Assembly (NCBI RefSeq): GCF_003633775.1
Contig: NZ_RBIN01000005.1
Span: 186,001-250,000 of the forward strand
Reading direction: 5' to 3'
From: Kushneria sinocarnis
GTDB lineage: Bacteria > Pseudomonadota > Gammaproteobacteria > Pseudomonadales > Halomonadaceae
Length of the DNA: 64,000 nucleotides
Shown here piece by piece: positions 36,886 to 45,029 of the stretch. The notes below the pieces were generated by a model. The model was given only the letters and a program-made list of their open reading frames with translations. It did not search any database and was not told where the DNA came from. Each line of letters starts with the position of its first letter. Position 1 is the stretch's first letter. Position numbers and translations under genes: made by a program.

Positions 36886-37635
36886 TCAGCGCTGCATCAG
36901 CGGACCGTTCATGCGTTCGAACCAGGCGTCGAGTTCCGCTCGGGAGGCGCGGCGGCGCTCTTCCGAACCCCCATAGCCGACCTCCACTTCACCCGCGGCG
37001 ATCCGCTGCATCACCGAGTCGGCAAACGCATCGACCGGCTCACCATTGACGTGCACACCCACGCCACCCAGATCCGTATTGACCGCAGGGGGCGCGATCT
37101 CGATGACCTCGATGGGCGTATGGGCCAGCTCACCGCGCAGGGAGAGGGAGAAGGAGTGCAGGGCAGCCTTGGTCGCCGAATAGACTGGCGCGAATAGCCC
37201 CGGCACAAAGGCCAGCCCCGAGGAGACGTTGATGACAGCCGCACGCGGCCGGGTCCGAAAATGGTCCAGTACCAGCGACGCCAGATGCACCGGTGCTTCG
37301 AAATTGATGGTGATCTCCTGCTGGCGCTCCGACCAGGGCGCGTCATCCTCGGCAAAGCGGTGCCGACGCTGCAGGCCGGCGTTATTGACCAGCACGTTGA
37401 AGTTCGGAAACTCCCGGGTGATCTGCTCGATCAGTGTCTCACGCCCCTGCTGATGCTCGACATCACCCACACGCACATGCAATGCCGGATGCTGCTGCTG
37501 TGCTTCACGCAGCCGATCTTCGCGCCGCCCACAAATGATCACTTCACTGCCGGCGGCCAGAAAACGCTCGGCGATGGCCAGACCAATGCCACTACCACCA
37601 CCCGTCACCAGTACCGTGTTGCCTGAAAGATCCAT
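36886..37635 (-). CDS. Short-chain dehydrogenase (DltE-like)
   Basis: An SDR of 249 residues with TGGGSGIGLAIAE (cofactor loop), NNAG, the catalytic serine in NVSSGLAFVPG and the YSATK catalytic motif (YxxxK). The sequence after the core (LRGELAHTPIEVIEIAPPAVNTDL) resembles proteins annotated as DltE-type oxidoreductases. The arginine after the first strand of the fold (CGRREDR) suggests NADP. The substrate is unknown and no operon partner is evident. Confidence 0.85.
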   Translation of the reverse strand: MDLSGNTVLVTGGGSGIGLAIAERFLAAGSEVIICGRREDRLREAQQQHPALHVRVGDVEHQQGRETLIEQITREFPNFNVLVNNAGLQRRHRFAEDDAPWSERQQEITINFEAPVHLASLVLDHFRTRPRAAVINVSSGLAFVPGLFAPVYSATKAALHSFSLSLRGELAHTPIEVIEIAPPAVNTDLGGVGVHVNGEPVDAFADSVMQRIAAGEVEVGYGGSEERRRASRAELDAWFERMNGPLMQR

Positions 37636-37714
37636 ACCTGCTCCATATCATGCCACTTCACCATAACGTCCAGGATAGCAAACACCCGGAAGCAGGCGGC
37701 AGCAGCCCGATCCT

Positions 37715-38323
37715 TCAGTCGTCGTTGCGCGACTCTCGGGTTTTGCCCGGCGGGTGCAGGTTTTCACCCCAGCGCGGCATGCCCTCGATCTCGATGTCGA
37801 ACAGGTCCAGCGCCCGCGCCACGCTATGATCGATCATGCTCTCCAGCGAATCGGGCCGGGCGTAGAAGGCCGGCACCGGCGGGAACATGATCGCGCCCAT
37901 TTCGGTCAGGGCGGTCATGGTCCGCAGGTGGCCCAGATGCAGCGGCGTCTCGCGCAGCATCAGCACCAGCCGGCGCCGCTCCTTGAGCACCACGTCGGCC
38001 GCCCGGGAGATCAGGTTGGTGGTAGCGCCACTGGCGATCTCGGACATCGTCTTCACCGAACAGGGCGCCACCAGCATGCCCAGGGTGCGAAACGAGCCCG
38101 AGGAGAGCGAGGCGCCGATATCCCCCACCGGATGCACCTCATCGGCCAGCTCATGCAGCGCCTCACGCGTGATCCCGGTCTCGTAGTGCCGGGTCAGATC
38201 GGCGGATTTCGACAGGATCAGGTGGGTTTCCACCTCCAGCGGCCGCAGCAGCTCCAGCGCTCTTGCCCCGTAGACGAAGCCGCTGGCGCCGGTGATGGCG
38301 ACGATCAGCCGACGACGGCTCAT
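37715..38323 (-). CDS. ubiX: Flavin prenyltransferase UbiX
   Basis: A protein of 202 residues that makes prenylated FMN, the cofactor of UbiD-type decarboxylases in ubiquinone synthesis. Family features are VAITGASGFVYGARALELL, the PCSVKTMSEIASG segment, RETPLHLGHLRTM and the C-terminal P-V-P-A-F-Y. The ATG at 38323 gives the normal UbiX N terminus; the longer open frame to 38968 is not coding. No UbiD homologue is in the window, so whether it serves ubiquinone or an aromatic-acid decarboxylase cannot be told. Confidence 0.92.
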   Translation of the reverse strand: MSRRRLIVAITGASGFVYGARALELLRPLEVETHLILSKSADLTRHYETGITREALHELADEVHPVGDIGASLSSGSFRTLGMLVAPCSVKTMSEIASGATTNLISRAADVVLKERRRLVLMLRETPLHLGHLRTMTALTEMGAIMFPPVPAFYARPDSLESMIDHSVARALDLFDIEIEGMPRWGENLHPPGKTRESRNDD

Positions 38324-38594
38324 GACGGCGTACCTCCCTGAACCGGCGTCATTCTGCCCGCCCGCACCGGGGCCGGGTGGGGTGCACCGGGCAGGCGCGT
38401 GAAATGTCCGGATGCGTCTTGCATGGGCGTCAGGTACCGTCCGCTCGGAAGTGAGCCTGCAGGATACACCCTTGCCGTACCGCTCGGGAGGGGCCTTCAG
38501 CCGAACGGCAGGCGCGCGGCCCGCCCTGCACCGAGCTGTCGTTGGCACCGCGCGCCGACTATGGTCGAACGAAAGCCATGACCGGAGAGCAACG

Positions 38595-39407
38595 ATGAGA
38601 GCGATCGCCACCGTGTCGCTGGGCGGGCGCCTGGCCGACAAGCTCGAAGCCGTGGCCGCTGCCGGGTTCGGCGGCGTCGAGCTGTTCGAACCGGATGTCC
38701 GCGAGGCCGAGGAGTCGCCGCGGGCGATTGCCGAACTGGCCGCCCGGCTGGGCCTGACCATCGTGGCGCTGCAGCCGTGGCCGGATGCGCTGGGCGCTCC
38801 GGATTTCGACACCTTCGCGCTGGCCCGCCTCGACGGCCAGCTCGCGCTGATGGCGGAACTCGGGACCGACCGGCTGTTGATGTGTACCAGCACCCGCAAG
38901 GATGCCCTGACCGATTTCGCCACCAACCGGGCGCAGCTTGCCGCCATCGCCGAACGCGCCCACGCCACCGGCGTGCGGGTGGGCGTGGAGGCCCTGAGCT
39001 GGGGGCATCTGAGCGATTACCGCCAGGTCTGGCCGCTGATCGAGGCCGTCGATCATCCCGCGCTGGGCATCGTCATCGACAGCTTCCACATCCTCGCCCG
39101 TGGCGAACCGCTCGACCTGCTGACGAGCCTGCCCGGCGAGCGGATTACCCTCGTGCAGCTGGCCGACGCTCACCCCCGCGCCGAACGAGGGCTGCTCGAC
39201 TGGAGCCGGCACGGCCGCTGCTTTCCCGGTGAAGGCACGCTGCTGAACGAGGCGTTCCTCGCGGCGCTGCAGCAGACCGGCTACAACGGGCCGTGGTCGC
39301 TGGAGATCTTCAGTGATGACACCAGCCGGCGGCCGGTCGATGAGGTCGCCCGCGCCGGCTACCGCTCGCTGGATAACATCGACCGGGGAGCGAACAACAG
39401 CGGCTGA
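38595..39407 (+). CDS. Stand-alone sugar-phosphate-isomerase-like protein, QuiC paralogue
   Basis: A TIM-barrel protein of 270 residues that is closely similar to the N-terminal domain of QuiC at 21600: both begin MRAIATVS and share AGFxGVExFE, the ALxWGxHxSDYR region, ALGxVxDSFHxLA and the WSRHxRCFPGxG motif near the C-terminal side. It lacks the HPPD-like domain. It is likely another 3-dehydroshikimate dehydratase, or acts on a related sugar acid. The ATG at 38595 follows CGGAGAG. It is divergent from ubiX and not linked to the main aromatic cluster. Confidence 0.8.
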   Translation: MRAIATVSLGGRLADKLEAVAAAGFGGVELFEPDVREAEESPRAIAELAARLGLTIVALQPWPDALGAPDFDTFALARLDGQLALMAELGTDRLLMCTSTRKDALTDFATNRAQLAAIAERAHATGVRVGVEALSWGHLSDYRQVWPLIEAVDHPALGIVIDSFHILARGEPLDLLTSLPGERITLVQLADAHPRAERGLLDWSRHGRCFPGEGTLLNEAFLAALQQTGYNGPWSLEIFSDDTSRRPVDEVARAGYRSLDNIDRGANNSG

Positions 39408-39452
39408 CCGGCCATGCAATCGCGTGTGCCGTCAGCCGCGCCGGCCGGGTGG

Positions 39453-40043
39453 TCAGGGCAGCCGGGTGCGCGCCGACGGCATCGGTTCATCCGGCGAGCG
39501 CAGTACGCCGCTGTAGTCGCGCACGTTCTCGACCACCCAGTCATCGCTCGACAGGTCCCGACCGTGACCGTGCAGGATATGAACGTTGCCGGTGCCCTCG
39601 ATGATCACCGCCTGGACCTGGCCCGGATCGAGCACATTGGCCTTGCGCAGCTGCTGGCGCAGGTCATCCTCGGTGACGCGCGCCACCGCCATGTTCTCCC
39701 ACAGCAGGCGGCCGCCCTGCCCCATCACCAGGATCGGGGCATTGTCCACCGTGGCCTGCAGCCGGTGGGAGCGCAACCGCAGCAGCGACACCACCAGCTG
39801 GACCGCATAGAGGCCGAACAGCGCCGTCATGCCCTGCAGCAGGGAGGGGGTGGCGGCCGCAATGGTGGTGGCGATCACCGAGCCGATGGCGATGGTAATG
39901 GCGATGTCGAAGGCCGACATCTGCGCAAAGCTGCGTACACCCGCCCAGCGGGCCAGCAGCAGTGCCGTGAGGTACATGCCCAGGGTGCTGGCCAGTACGG
40001 CCAGCAGCGTCATGGGCGGATTGAGCAGCCACTCCTTCCACAT
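39453..40043 (-). CDS. DUF421 membrane protein (YetF family)
   Basis: A protein of 196 residues with three N-terminal membrane segments (LLAVLASTLGMYLTALLLA, a DIAITIAIGSVIATTIAAAT segment, and one at about 75-90) and a cytoplasmic C-terminal domain (APILVMGQGGRLLWENMAVARVTEDDLRQQLR). This is the layout of YetF/DUF421 proteins, whose function is poorly known. The start follows GGGAG. Confidence 0.85.
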   Translation of the reverse strand: MWKEWLLNPPMTLLAVLASTLGMYLTALLLARWAGVRSFAQMSAFDIAITIAIGSVIATTIAAATPSLLQGMTALFGLYAVQLVVSLLRLRSHRLQATVDNAPILVMGQGGRLLWENMAVARVTEDDLRQQLRKANVLDPGQVQAVIIEGTGNVHILHGHGRDLSSDDWVVENVRDYSGVLRSPDEPMPSARTRLP

Positions 40044-40158
40044 GCCAGACTCCCATTGGTGTATCGGGTACAGGGCACCCTAACCTGCCGACCGGGATCG
40101 GGTCGCGCACAGTCATGTGCCACTTCGGCCGGCAGCGCCACCCCGGCCCGTCATCACA

Positions 40159-41556
40159 TCAGGCCGAAGGGCGCTCCGGCTCGGCGGCGTCCTCCGCAGC
40201 CGGCGCACTGCCCTGCACCGGCAGCAGCACATTGAGCAGGATCGCGGTAATGCTGCCGGCACTGATCGACGAGCCGATCAGCTGACCGAGCAGGTCCGGC
40301 AGCTGGTCGAAGATCTCCGGCCGGCTCTCGACGCCCAGTCCGATGCCGAACGCCACCGCCATGATGGTGAGGCTGCGACGGTCGAGCGTGACCCGGGCGA
40401 GGATGCGAATGCCGGCGGCGGCCACGCTGCCGAACATCATCAGCAGCGCCCCGCCCAGCACCGGCCGCGGGATCTGCATCAGCACTGCGCCCAGCACCGG
40501 GAACAGCCCCAGCAGCAGCAGGACCACGCCCACGTACTGCCCCACGTAACGGCTGGCCACGCCGCTGAGCTGAATCACCCCGTTGTTCTGGGAGAAGGTG
40601 GTGTTGGGAAAGGTGTTGAAGACCGCCGCCAGCAGCGAGTTGACGCCGTCGCCCAGCACCCCGCCGCTGATCCGTTCGAGATAGCGCGGCCCCTCGATCG
40701 GCTGGCGCGAGATGATGCAGTTGGCGGTGAGATCGCCCACCGACTCGATCGAGGTGATCAGATAGATCAGCGCCACCGGGATGAACACCGACCAGTCGAA
40801 ATCGAAGCCGTAGCGAAACGGAATGGGCACGCTGACCAGCGGCCGGTCGGCCAGGGCGGTGAAACCGGCCACCCCGGTCGCCCAGGCCACCAGGGTGCCC
40901 ACTGCCAGCCCGATCACGATCGACGACAGGCGCAGCCAGGCGCTGCGGGCGTGGTTGAGGATGACGATGATCAGCAGGGTCAGGCCGCCCACCGCCAGAT
41001 AGCCGGGGGCTCCGAAATCCTCGACACTGCTGCCCCCGCCGAGATTGGTCATGCCCACCCGGATCAGGCTGATGCCGATGATGGTGATCACGATACCGGT
41101 TACCAGCGGCGTGAAGACGCGCTTCAGCTGGCCCAGAAAGCGGCTCAGCACGATCTCGACGAAGGCGCCGAAAAAGCAGATGCCGAAGATCATGGCGAGC
41201 ATGTCGTCGGGGCTGCCGCCCTGCTGTCTGACCAGCATGCCGGCAGCGGTAATCGCGCTGAGAAAGGAGAAGCTGGTGCCCTGGATGCAGATCATGCCGG
41301 CACCGATGCCCAGCGGCCGGCGCGCCTGGATAAAGGTGCCGACGCCGGACACCATCAGTCCCATGCTGATCAGATAGGGCAGCTGCCGGTCGAGGCCGAG
41401 AATGCCGGCGATCACCAGGGTCGGTGTGACCACGGCAACGAAGCAGGCCAGCACATGCTGAACGGCTGCCAGCAGCGCGGCGCCCGGTGACGGTCGATCT
41501 TCGAGCGCGTAGATCAGCTCGTGGGCGGGAGCGTTATCCGGGGTGTTGTGCGCCAT
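40159..41556 (-). CDS. Purine permease of the NCS2 family (xanthine/urate type)
   Basis: A nucleobase-cation symporter of 465 residues with about fourteen membrane segments. NCS2 motifs are LAAVQHVLACFVAVVTPTLVI at the first helix, ICIQGTSFSFLSAITAAG, SIESVGDLTA (family substrate-binding glutamate) and FNTFPNTTFSQNNGVIQLSGVASR. The QNNG form of the last motif is typical of xanthine and urate carriers (XanP, UacT) rather than uracil carriers. It is divergent from a urate hydroxylase gene, which makes urate or xanthine the likely cargo. Confidence 0.88.
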   Translation of the reverse strand: MAHNTPDNAPAHELIYALEDRPSPGAALLAAVQHVLACFVAVVTPTLVIAGILGLDRQLPYLISMGLMVSGVGTFIQARRPLGIGAGMICIQGTSFSFLSAITAAGMLVRQQGGSPDDMLAMIFGICFFGAFVEIVLSRFLGQLKRVFTPLVTGIVITIIGISLIRVGMTNLGGGSSVEDFGAPGYLAVGGLTLLIIVILNHARSAWLRLSSIVIGLAVGTLVAWATGVAGFTALADRPLVSVPIPFRYGFDFDWSVFIPVALIYLITSIESVGDLTANCIISRQPIEGPRYLERISGGVLGDGVNSLLAAVFNTFPNTTFSQNNGVIQLSGVASRYVGQYVGVVLLLLGLFPVLGAVLMQIPRPVLGGALLMMFGSVAAAGIRILARVTLDRRSLTIMAVAFGIGLGVESRPEIFDQLPDLLGQLIGSSISAGSITAILLNVLLPVQGSAPAAEDAAEPERPSA

Positions 41557-41911
41557 GGCGGGAGCTTCCGTGAAGAGTGGTCGTCATGACCCTCCCATGC
41601 AAAACCTCGGCCAGCCTCGCCGAGCCCGGGCCTGCCGGTACGCCTCCGGCATCCGCCCGGCCGGCCCCTGCTCCCCTCCGGGCCCGATGAGCGCCGCCCG
41701 TTGAAACGTTGGTTTCATGATGACCCGAACCGCCTTCCATGCACCACCATGTCACAGCCATGCACCACAAGAGAGCGCCTCAAGCCATTGAAAATCGGGA
41801 GTCATGACCGTACCGGCGCCGATGAATCGATCGTTTCAAAAACCGCCATCAGAGAGGTAATCTGTCACCACTACCCTCGCTGTCATCTTCCAACAACAAG
41901 CAGGTGGAGCC
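41557..41911. other. Divergent region between the purine permease and hpxO
   Basis: 355 bp without a gene. It contains the inverted repeat TGAAAC-GTTG-GTTTCA (41702-41717) and a related CGTTTCA at 41829-41835, which may be operator half-sites for a purine-responsive regulator encoded elsewhere. Nothing else was recognised. Confidence 0.4.
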
Positions 41912-43087
41912 ATGGATATCGTGATCATCGGCGCCGGCATGGGCGGTCTGACCGCCGCGCTGGCCCTCCAGCAGAGTGGTCATCGGGTACAGGTGCATGA
42001 TCGGGTCGGCGAACTGCGTCCCATCGGGGCAGCCCTGTCGGTCTGGTCCAACGGCGCGAAGATCCTCCACCGTCTCGGTCTCGGCCATGCCATCGAGCAG
42101 GCCAGCGGCGACATGCGCGCGATGCGCTATCTCACCGCCGCGGGCCGCGTGCTGACCGATTTCAGTCTGACGCCGCTCTATCACGCCGTCGGCCAGCCCG
42201 CCTGCCCCATCGCGCGCGCCGAACTGCAGCGCCAGCTGCTCGAGGCCGTGGGCCCGGAGTGCGTGCATCTCGGCGACGAGTGTGTCGATTTCGAAGCCGA
42301 CCCGACCGGGGTGACGGTGCGCTTCGCCGCCGGCCATGAGCGCCGCGCCGAGCTGCTGATCATCGCCGACGGCACCCACTCCCGGCTGCGCAATCGGGTG
42401 GCCGGACGCACCATCGAGCGGCACTACTGCGGCTACGTCAACTGGAACGTGCGGGTTCCGGCCAGCGAGGATCTCGCGCCCCTGCAGCACTGGGATCAGT
42501 ACGTCGGCGATCATCAGCGCGTCTCGCTGATGCCGATGGGCAGCGGCGCTCGTGAGGACGGCCGGCCGGAATTCTACTGCTTCTTCGATGTCCCGCTGGC
42601 AGGCGAGAATCTGACCGACAGCGGCGACTACCGGACGGAACTGCGCCACCACTTTGCCGGCTGGGCCGAGCCGGTGCAGCGGCTGATCGAGCGGCTCGAC
42701 CCCGAACTGATGGCACGCATCCCGATCCACGATATCGACCCGCTGCCGAGCCTGGTGGGAGAGCGGGTCGCCCTGCTCGGCGATGCCGCCCATGCCATGG
42801 CGCCGGATCTCGGTCAGGGCGGCTGTCAGGCCATGGAGGATGGCTGGGTGCTGGCGCGCGCGCTGGAGGCCCACGGCGGCGACCTGGCCGGCGCGCTGGC
42901 GAGCTATGATCACCAGCGCGTCGAGCGGGTCGGCGATATCATCCTGCGCGCCCGCAAGCGCGCCGCCATGAGCCACGGCCACGACCCGGACGTGACCGCG
43001 CAGTGGTATCGGGAGCTGGCCGCCGAGGACGGCCATCACATCATGGCGGGGATGCAGAAGACCATCGAGGGTGGCCCGCTCGGCTGA
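41912..43087 (+). CDS. hpxO: FAD-dependent urate hydroxylase
   Basis: A flavin monooxygenase of 391 residues that converts urate to 5-hydroxyisourate with NADH and O2. It shows the FAD motif IVIIGAGMGGLTAALAL, the HpxO-like ALSVWSNGAKIL, YVNWNVRV in the substrate region and VALLGDAAHAMAPDLGQGGCQAMEDG, the second FAD segment. The length fits HpxO. An AGGTGGAG ribosome site precedes the ATG. The divergent NCS2 permease supports the role in purine use; the later steps (HpxT, HpxQ types) are not in the window. Confidence 0.88.
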   Translation: MDIVIIGAGMGGLTAALALQQSGHRVQVHDRVGELRPIGAALSVWSNGAKILHRLGLGHAIEQASGDMRAMRYLTAAGRVLTDFSLTPLYHAVGQPACPIARAELQRQLLEAVGPECVHLGDECVDFEADPTGVTVRFAAGHERRAELLIIADGTHSRLRNRVAGRTIERHYCGYVNWNVRVPASEDLAPLQHWDQYVGDHQRVSLMPMGSGAREDGRPEFYCFFDVPLAGENLTDSGDYRTELRHHFAGWAEPVQRLIERLDPELMARIPIHDIDPLPSLVGERVALLGDAAHAMAPDLGQGGCQAMEDGWVLARALEAHGGDLAGALASYDHQRVERVGDIILRARKRAAMSHGHDPDVTAQWYRELAAEDGHHIMAGMQKTIEGGPLG

Positions 43088-43156
43088 GCGCCGGCTGAAG
43101 CCGTGCTGCCCGACGCCCGGACTCTGCTAGAGTGAACCGGAGATCATCTTCAAGGC

Positions 43157-43603
43157 ATGTTTCACATGAAACACTGGTTGCTCTGCGCCATGATGGCGGC
43201 CGGCATCGGCGTCGCCGGAGGCGCCTCGGCCGCCGACCCGGCCAACCCGCTGGTCGGCGACAGGTGGACCTTCCGGCCACTGATCATCGTCACACCCTCG
43301 GTGGACAATCCGGATTACCAGCGCATGCGCGGCATCCTCGCGAGTCACCACAAGGCGTTCGAGGATCGCGACATGCTGCTCTACACCGTCGAGAACGGCG
43401 AGGGCGAACGCGCAGGCCAACCCATGACGGACGCCGAAACCACGGCCCTGTTGAATGCCCTCGAACTCGACCCGCACGGCGAGCTGACCACGGTGCTGGT
43501 GGGCAAGGACGGCGGCAGGAAGGTCCAGCAGACCGGCCCTGTCGACCCGATGACGATCTTCGACACCATCGACCGCATGCCGATGCGCCAGGCCGGTGAC
43601 TGA
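43157..43603 (+). CDS. Secreted DUF4174-like protein
   Basis: A protein of 148 residues with a signal peptide (MKHWLLCAMMAAGIGVAGGASA, cleavage near AADP). The mature part contains FRPLIIVTPSVDNPDYQRM and TTVLVGKDGGRKVQQTGPVDPMTIFDTIDRMPMR, which is the thioredoxin-like DUF4174 pattern but without a CxxC. It probably acts in the periplasm; the function is unknown. The start may be the ATG at 43157 or 43166. Confidence 0.75.
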   Translation: MFHMKHWLLCAMMAAGIGVAGGASAADPANPLVGDRWTFRPLIIVTPSVDNPDYQRMRGILASHHKAFEDRDMLLYTVENGEGERAGQPMTDAETTALLNALELDPHGELTTVLVGKDGGRKVQQTGPVDPMTIFDTIDRMPMRQAGD

Positions 43604-43802
43604 CCGGACCGGCGACCTTTCGTCCAGCTGCCGTGTAGCTGATCGCACAGGCAGTTCCCGGTGGCCTGTCGATCACTCATGTCATGCGCTCCGCTTGCCG
43701 GTTGTCCTGCAAGTACCGACCCGGTAGCGCGCCCCTGCCAGCCCATGACAGAGCCGGGACTGCTAACTTGAAGGCACATCCATCGGCTATCGGACTCCCG
43801 CC

Positions 43803-44195
43803 ATGAGCCTTGAACTCTACCTGCTGGGCTGGACCCTGGTGCTGGCGATCATTCAGATCCTGCTGCCCGCCATGCTGCGCAACCGGGAAACGGGCATCGA
43901 ATACAATACCGGACCGCGCGATGAACCCGGACCGCCGATGGGGCGGTTGACCGGACGCCTGACCCGGGCGGAAAAGAACCTGTTCGAGACCCTGCCGCTG
44001 TTCATCGGCGCCATCCTGATCGCACATGTCGGCGGTCAGGAGGGGGCACTGACCGCCTGGGGCGCCTGGCTCTATCTGCTGGCGCGGATCGTCTATGTCC
44101 CGCTCTACGCCATGGGCATCCCCTGGCTACGCTCGCTGGTGTGGGCGGTTTCGCTGCTGGGACTGGTGCTGGTGCTGCTGGCCGTGCTGTTCTGA
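43803..44195 (+). CDS. MAPEG-family membrane protein
   Basis: A protein of 130 residues with four hydrophobic segments and the MAPEG-like pattern RLTRAEKNLFETLPLFIGAILI and GAWLYLLARIVYVPLYAMGIPWLRSL. Bacterial members are of uncertain function, possibly glutathione-linked detoxification at the membrane. It is followed by a strong terminator. Confidence 0.85.
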   Translation: MSLELYLLGWTLVLAIIQILLPAMLRNRETGIEYNTGPRDEPGPPMGRLTGRLTRAEKNLFETLPLFIGAILIAHVGGQEGALTAWGAWLYLLARIVYVPLYAMGIPWLRSLVWAVSLLGLVLVLLAVLF

Positions 44196-44278
44196 CGCCT
44201 CCGACGCCGGACGGCCGGCACCGGCCCGATACGCGACGCAACCCCACCCGCCAGCAGTCGAACGCTGCACCCTCATGC

Positions 44279-44304
44279 AACCGCCTCCCCCGAGGCGGTT
44301 TTTT
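44279..44304 (+). terminator. Rho-independent terminator after the MAPEG gene
   Basis: AACCGCCTC, a CCCC loop, GAGGCGGTT, and four more Ts (six in a row). The 9-bp stem is perfect. Confidence 0.93.
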
Positions 44305-44444
44305 CATGCCCCTCACCCCGTAACTGCATCAATCCGAGTGATATCCACCTTTGACAGGTTCGATTCGTCCCGGGCGCTTTCGAGGCTCAGACTATCACCA
44401 TCAGCTCGACAAGAGCTTCCATCTATCATGGCAAGGAGATCCTC

Positions 44445-44921
44445 ATGAGCCATATCACTCGCACCAATACGCTGGCCGCCGTTATTCTCGCAGCCGCCCT
44501 GCCGACAGCAGCACTGGCCAACCCGCTCGACGCCGGTCAGGGCGAAAGCGCAGCCATGGCGGCACATTTCGACCGGCAGAGCCAGACGGTCAGTGTCGAG
44601 GACAGCACCCCGAGCGGCCCGTTTGCCGCAGAGCCCGCGAACCTGCAGCCCGGCCAGGGCCAGAGTGCGGCCATGGCCGCCACCTATCGGCACAACACCC
44701 AGCCGCTCAATCTCGGTCATGCAGCGGTCGCCGATCAAAACGGCGACTATCGCCACAGCCGGGGTCGCGACATTCGTCATATCGCCCGCTTCGGGAGTGG
44801 CGAAAGCCCGGCAATGGCCGAAACGTATCGCCATATCAGCGAGCCGCTGCGGGTCGATGACGGCTCGCTGGTCTATCGGCATGCCGACCGGCCGGCCGCC
44901 TCGAGCGAAGCGGACGCCTGA
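44445..44921 (+). CDS. Secreted hypothetical protein with three internal repeats
   Basis: A protein of 158 residues with a clear signal peptide ending at ALA-NP (about residue 26). The mature chain carries three copies of a unit of about 21 residues, GxGxSxAMAxxYRHxxxPL: residues 31-51 (GQGESAAMAAHFDRQSQTV), 70-90 (GQGQSAAMAATYRHNTQPL) and 117-137 (GSGESPAMAETYRHISEPL). The linkers are rich in small, polar and acidic residues and it has no cysteine. AAGGAG precedes the ATG. No family is recognised; it probably is a periplasmic protein. Its neighbours give no hint of function. Confidence 0.75.
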   Translation: MSHITRTNTLAAVILAAALPTAALANPLDAGQGESAAMAAHFDRQSQTVSVEDSTPSGPFAAEPANLQPGQGQSAAMAATYRHNTQPLNLGHAAVADQNGDYRHSRGRDIRHIARFGSGESPAMAETYRHISEPLRVDDGSLVYRHADRPAASSEADA

Positions 44922-44968
44922 CAGACGCCCGCCGTCCCCAGCCGATCGCGCCCGCAAGCGGTGCGATC

Positions 44969-45013
44969 ATGACACGGGCCCCGTCCGGCATCGCCGGGCG
45001 GGGCCCGTGTCAT
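44969..45013. repeat. Long hairpin between convergent genes
   Basis: Arms of 15 bases (ATGACACGGGCCCCG and its exact complement) enclose a second perfect 5-bp stem (CCGGC/GCCGG) with a 3-base loop; one T-G pair joins them. The stem is 21 bp in total. It lies between the plus-strand repeat protein and the minus-strand glycosyltransferase, so it may end or protect both messages, although no T-run follows on either side. Confidence 0.8.
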
Positions 45014-45029
45014 GTCGGGGGGCGCGGCG

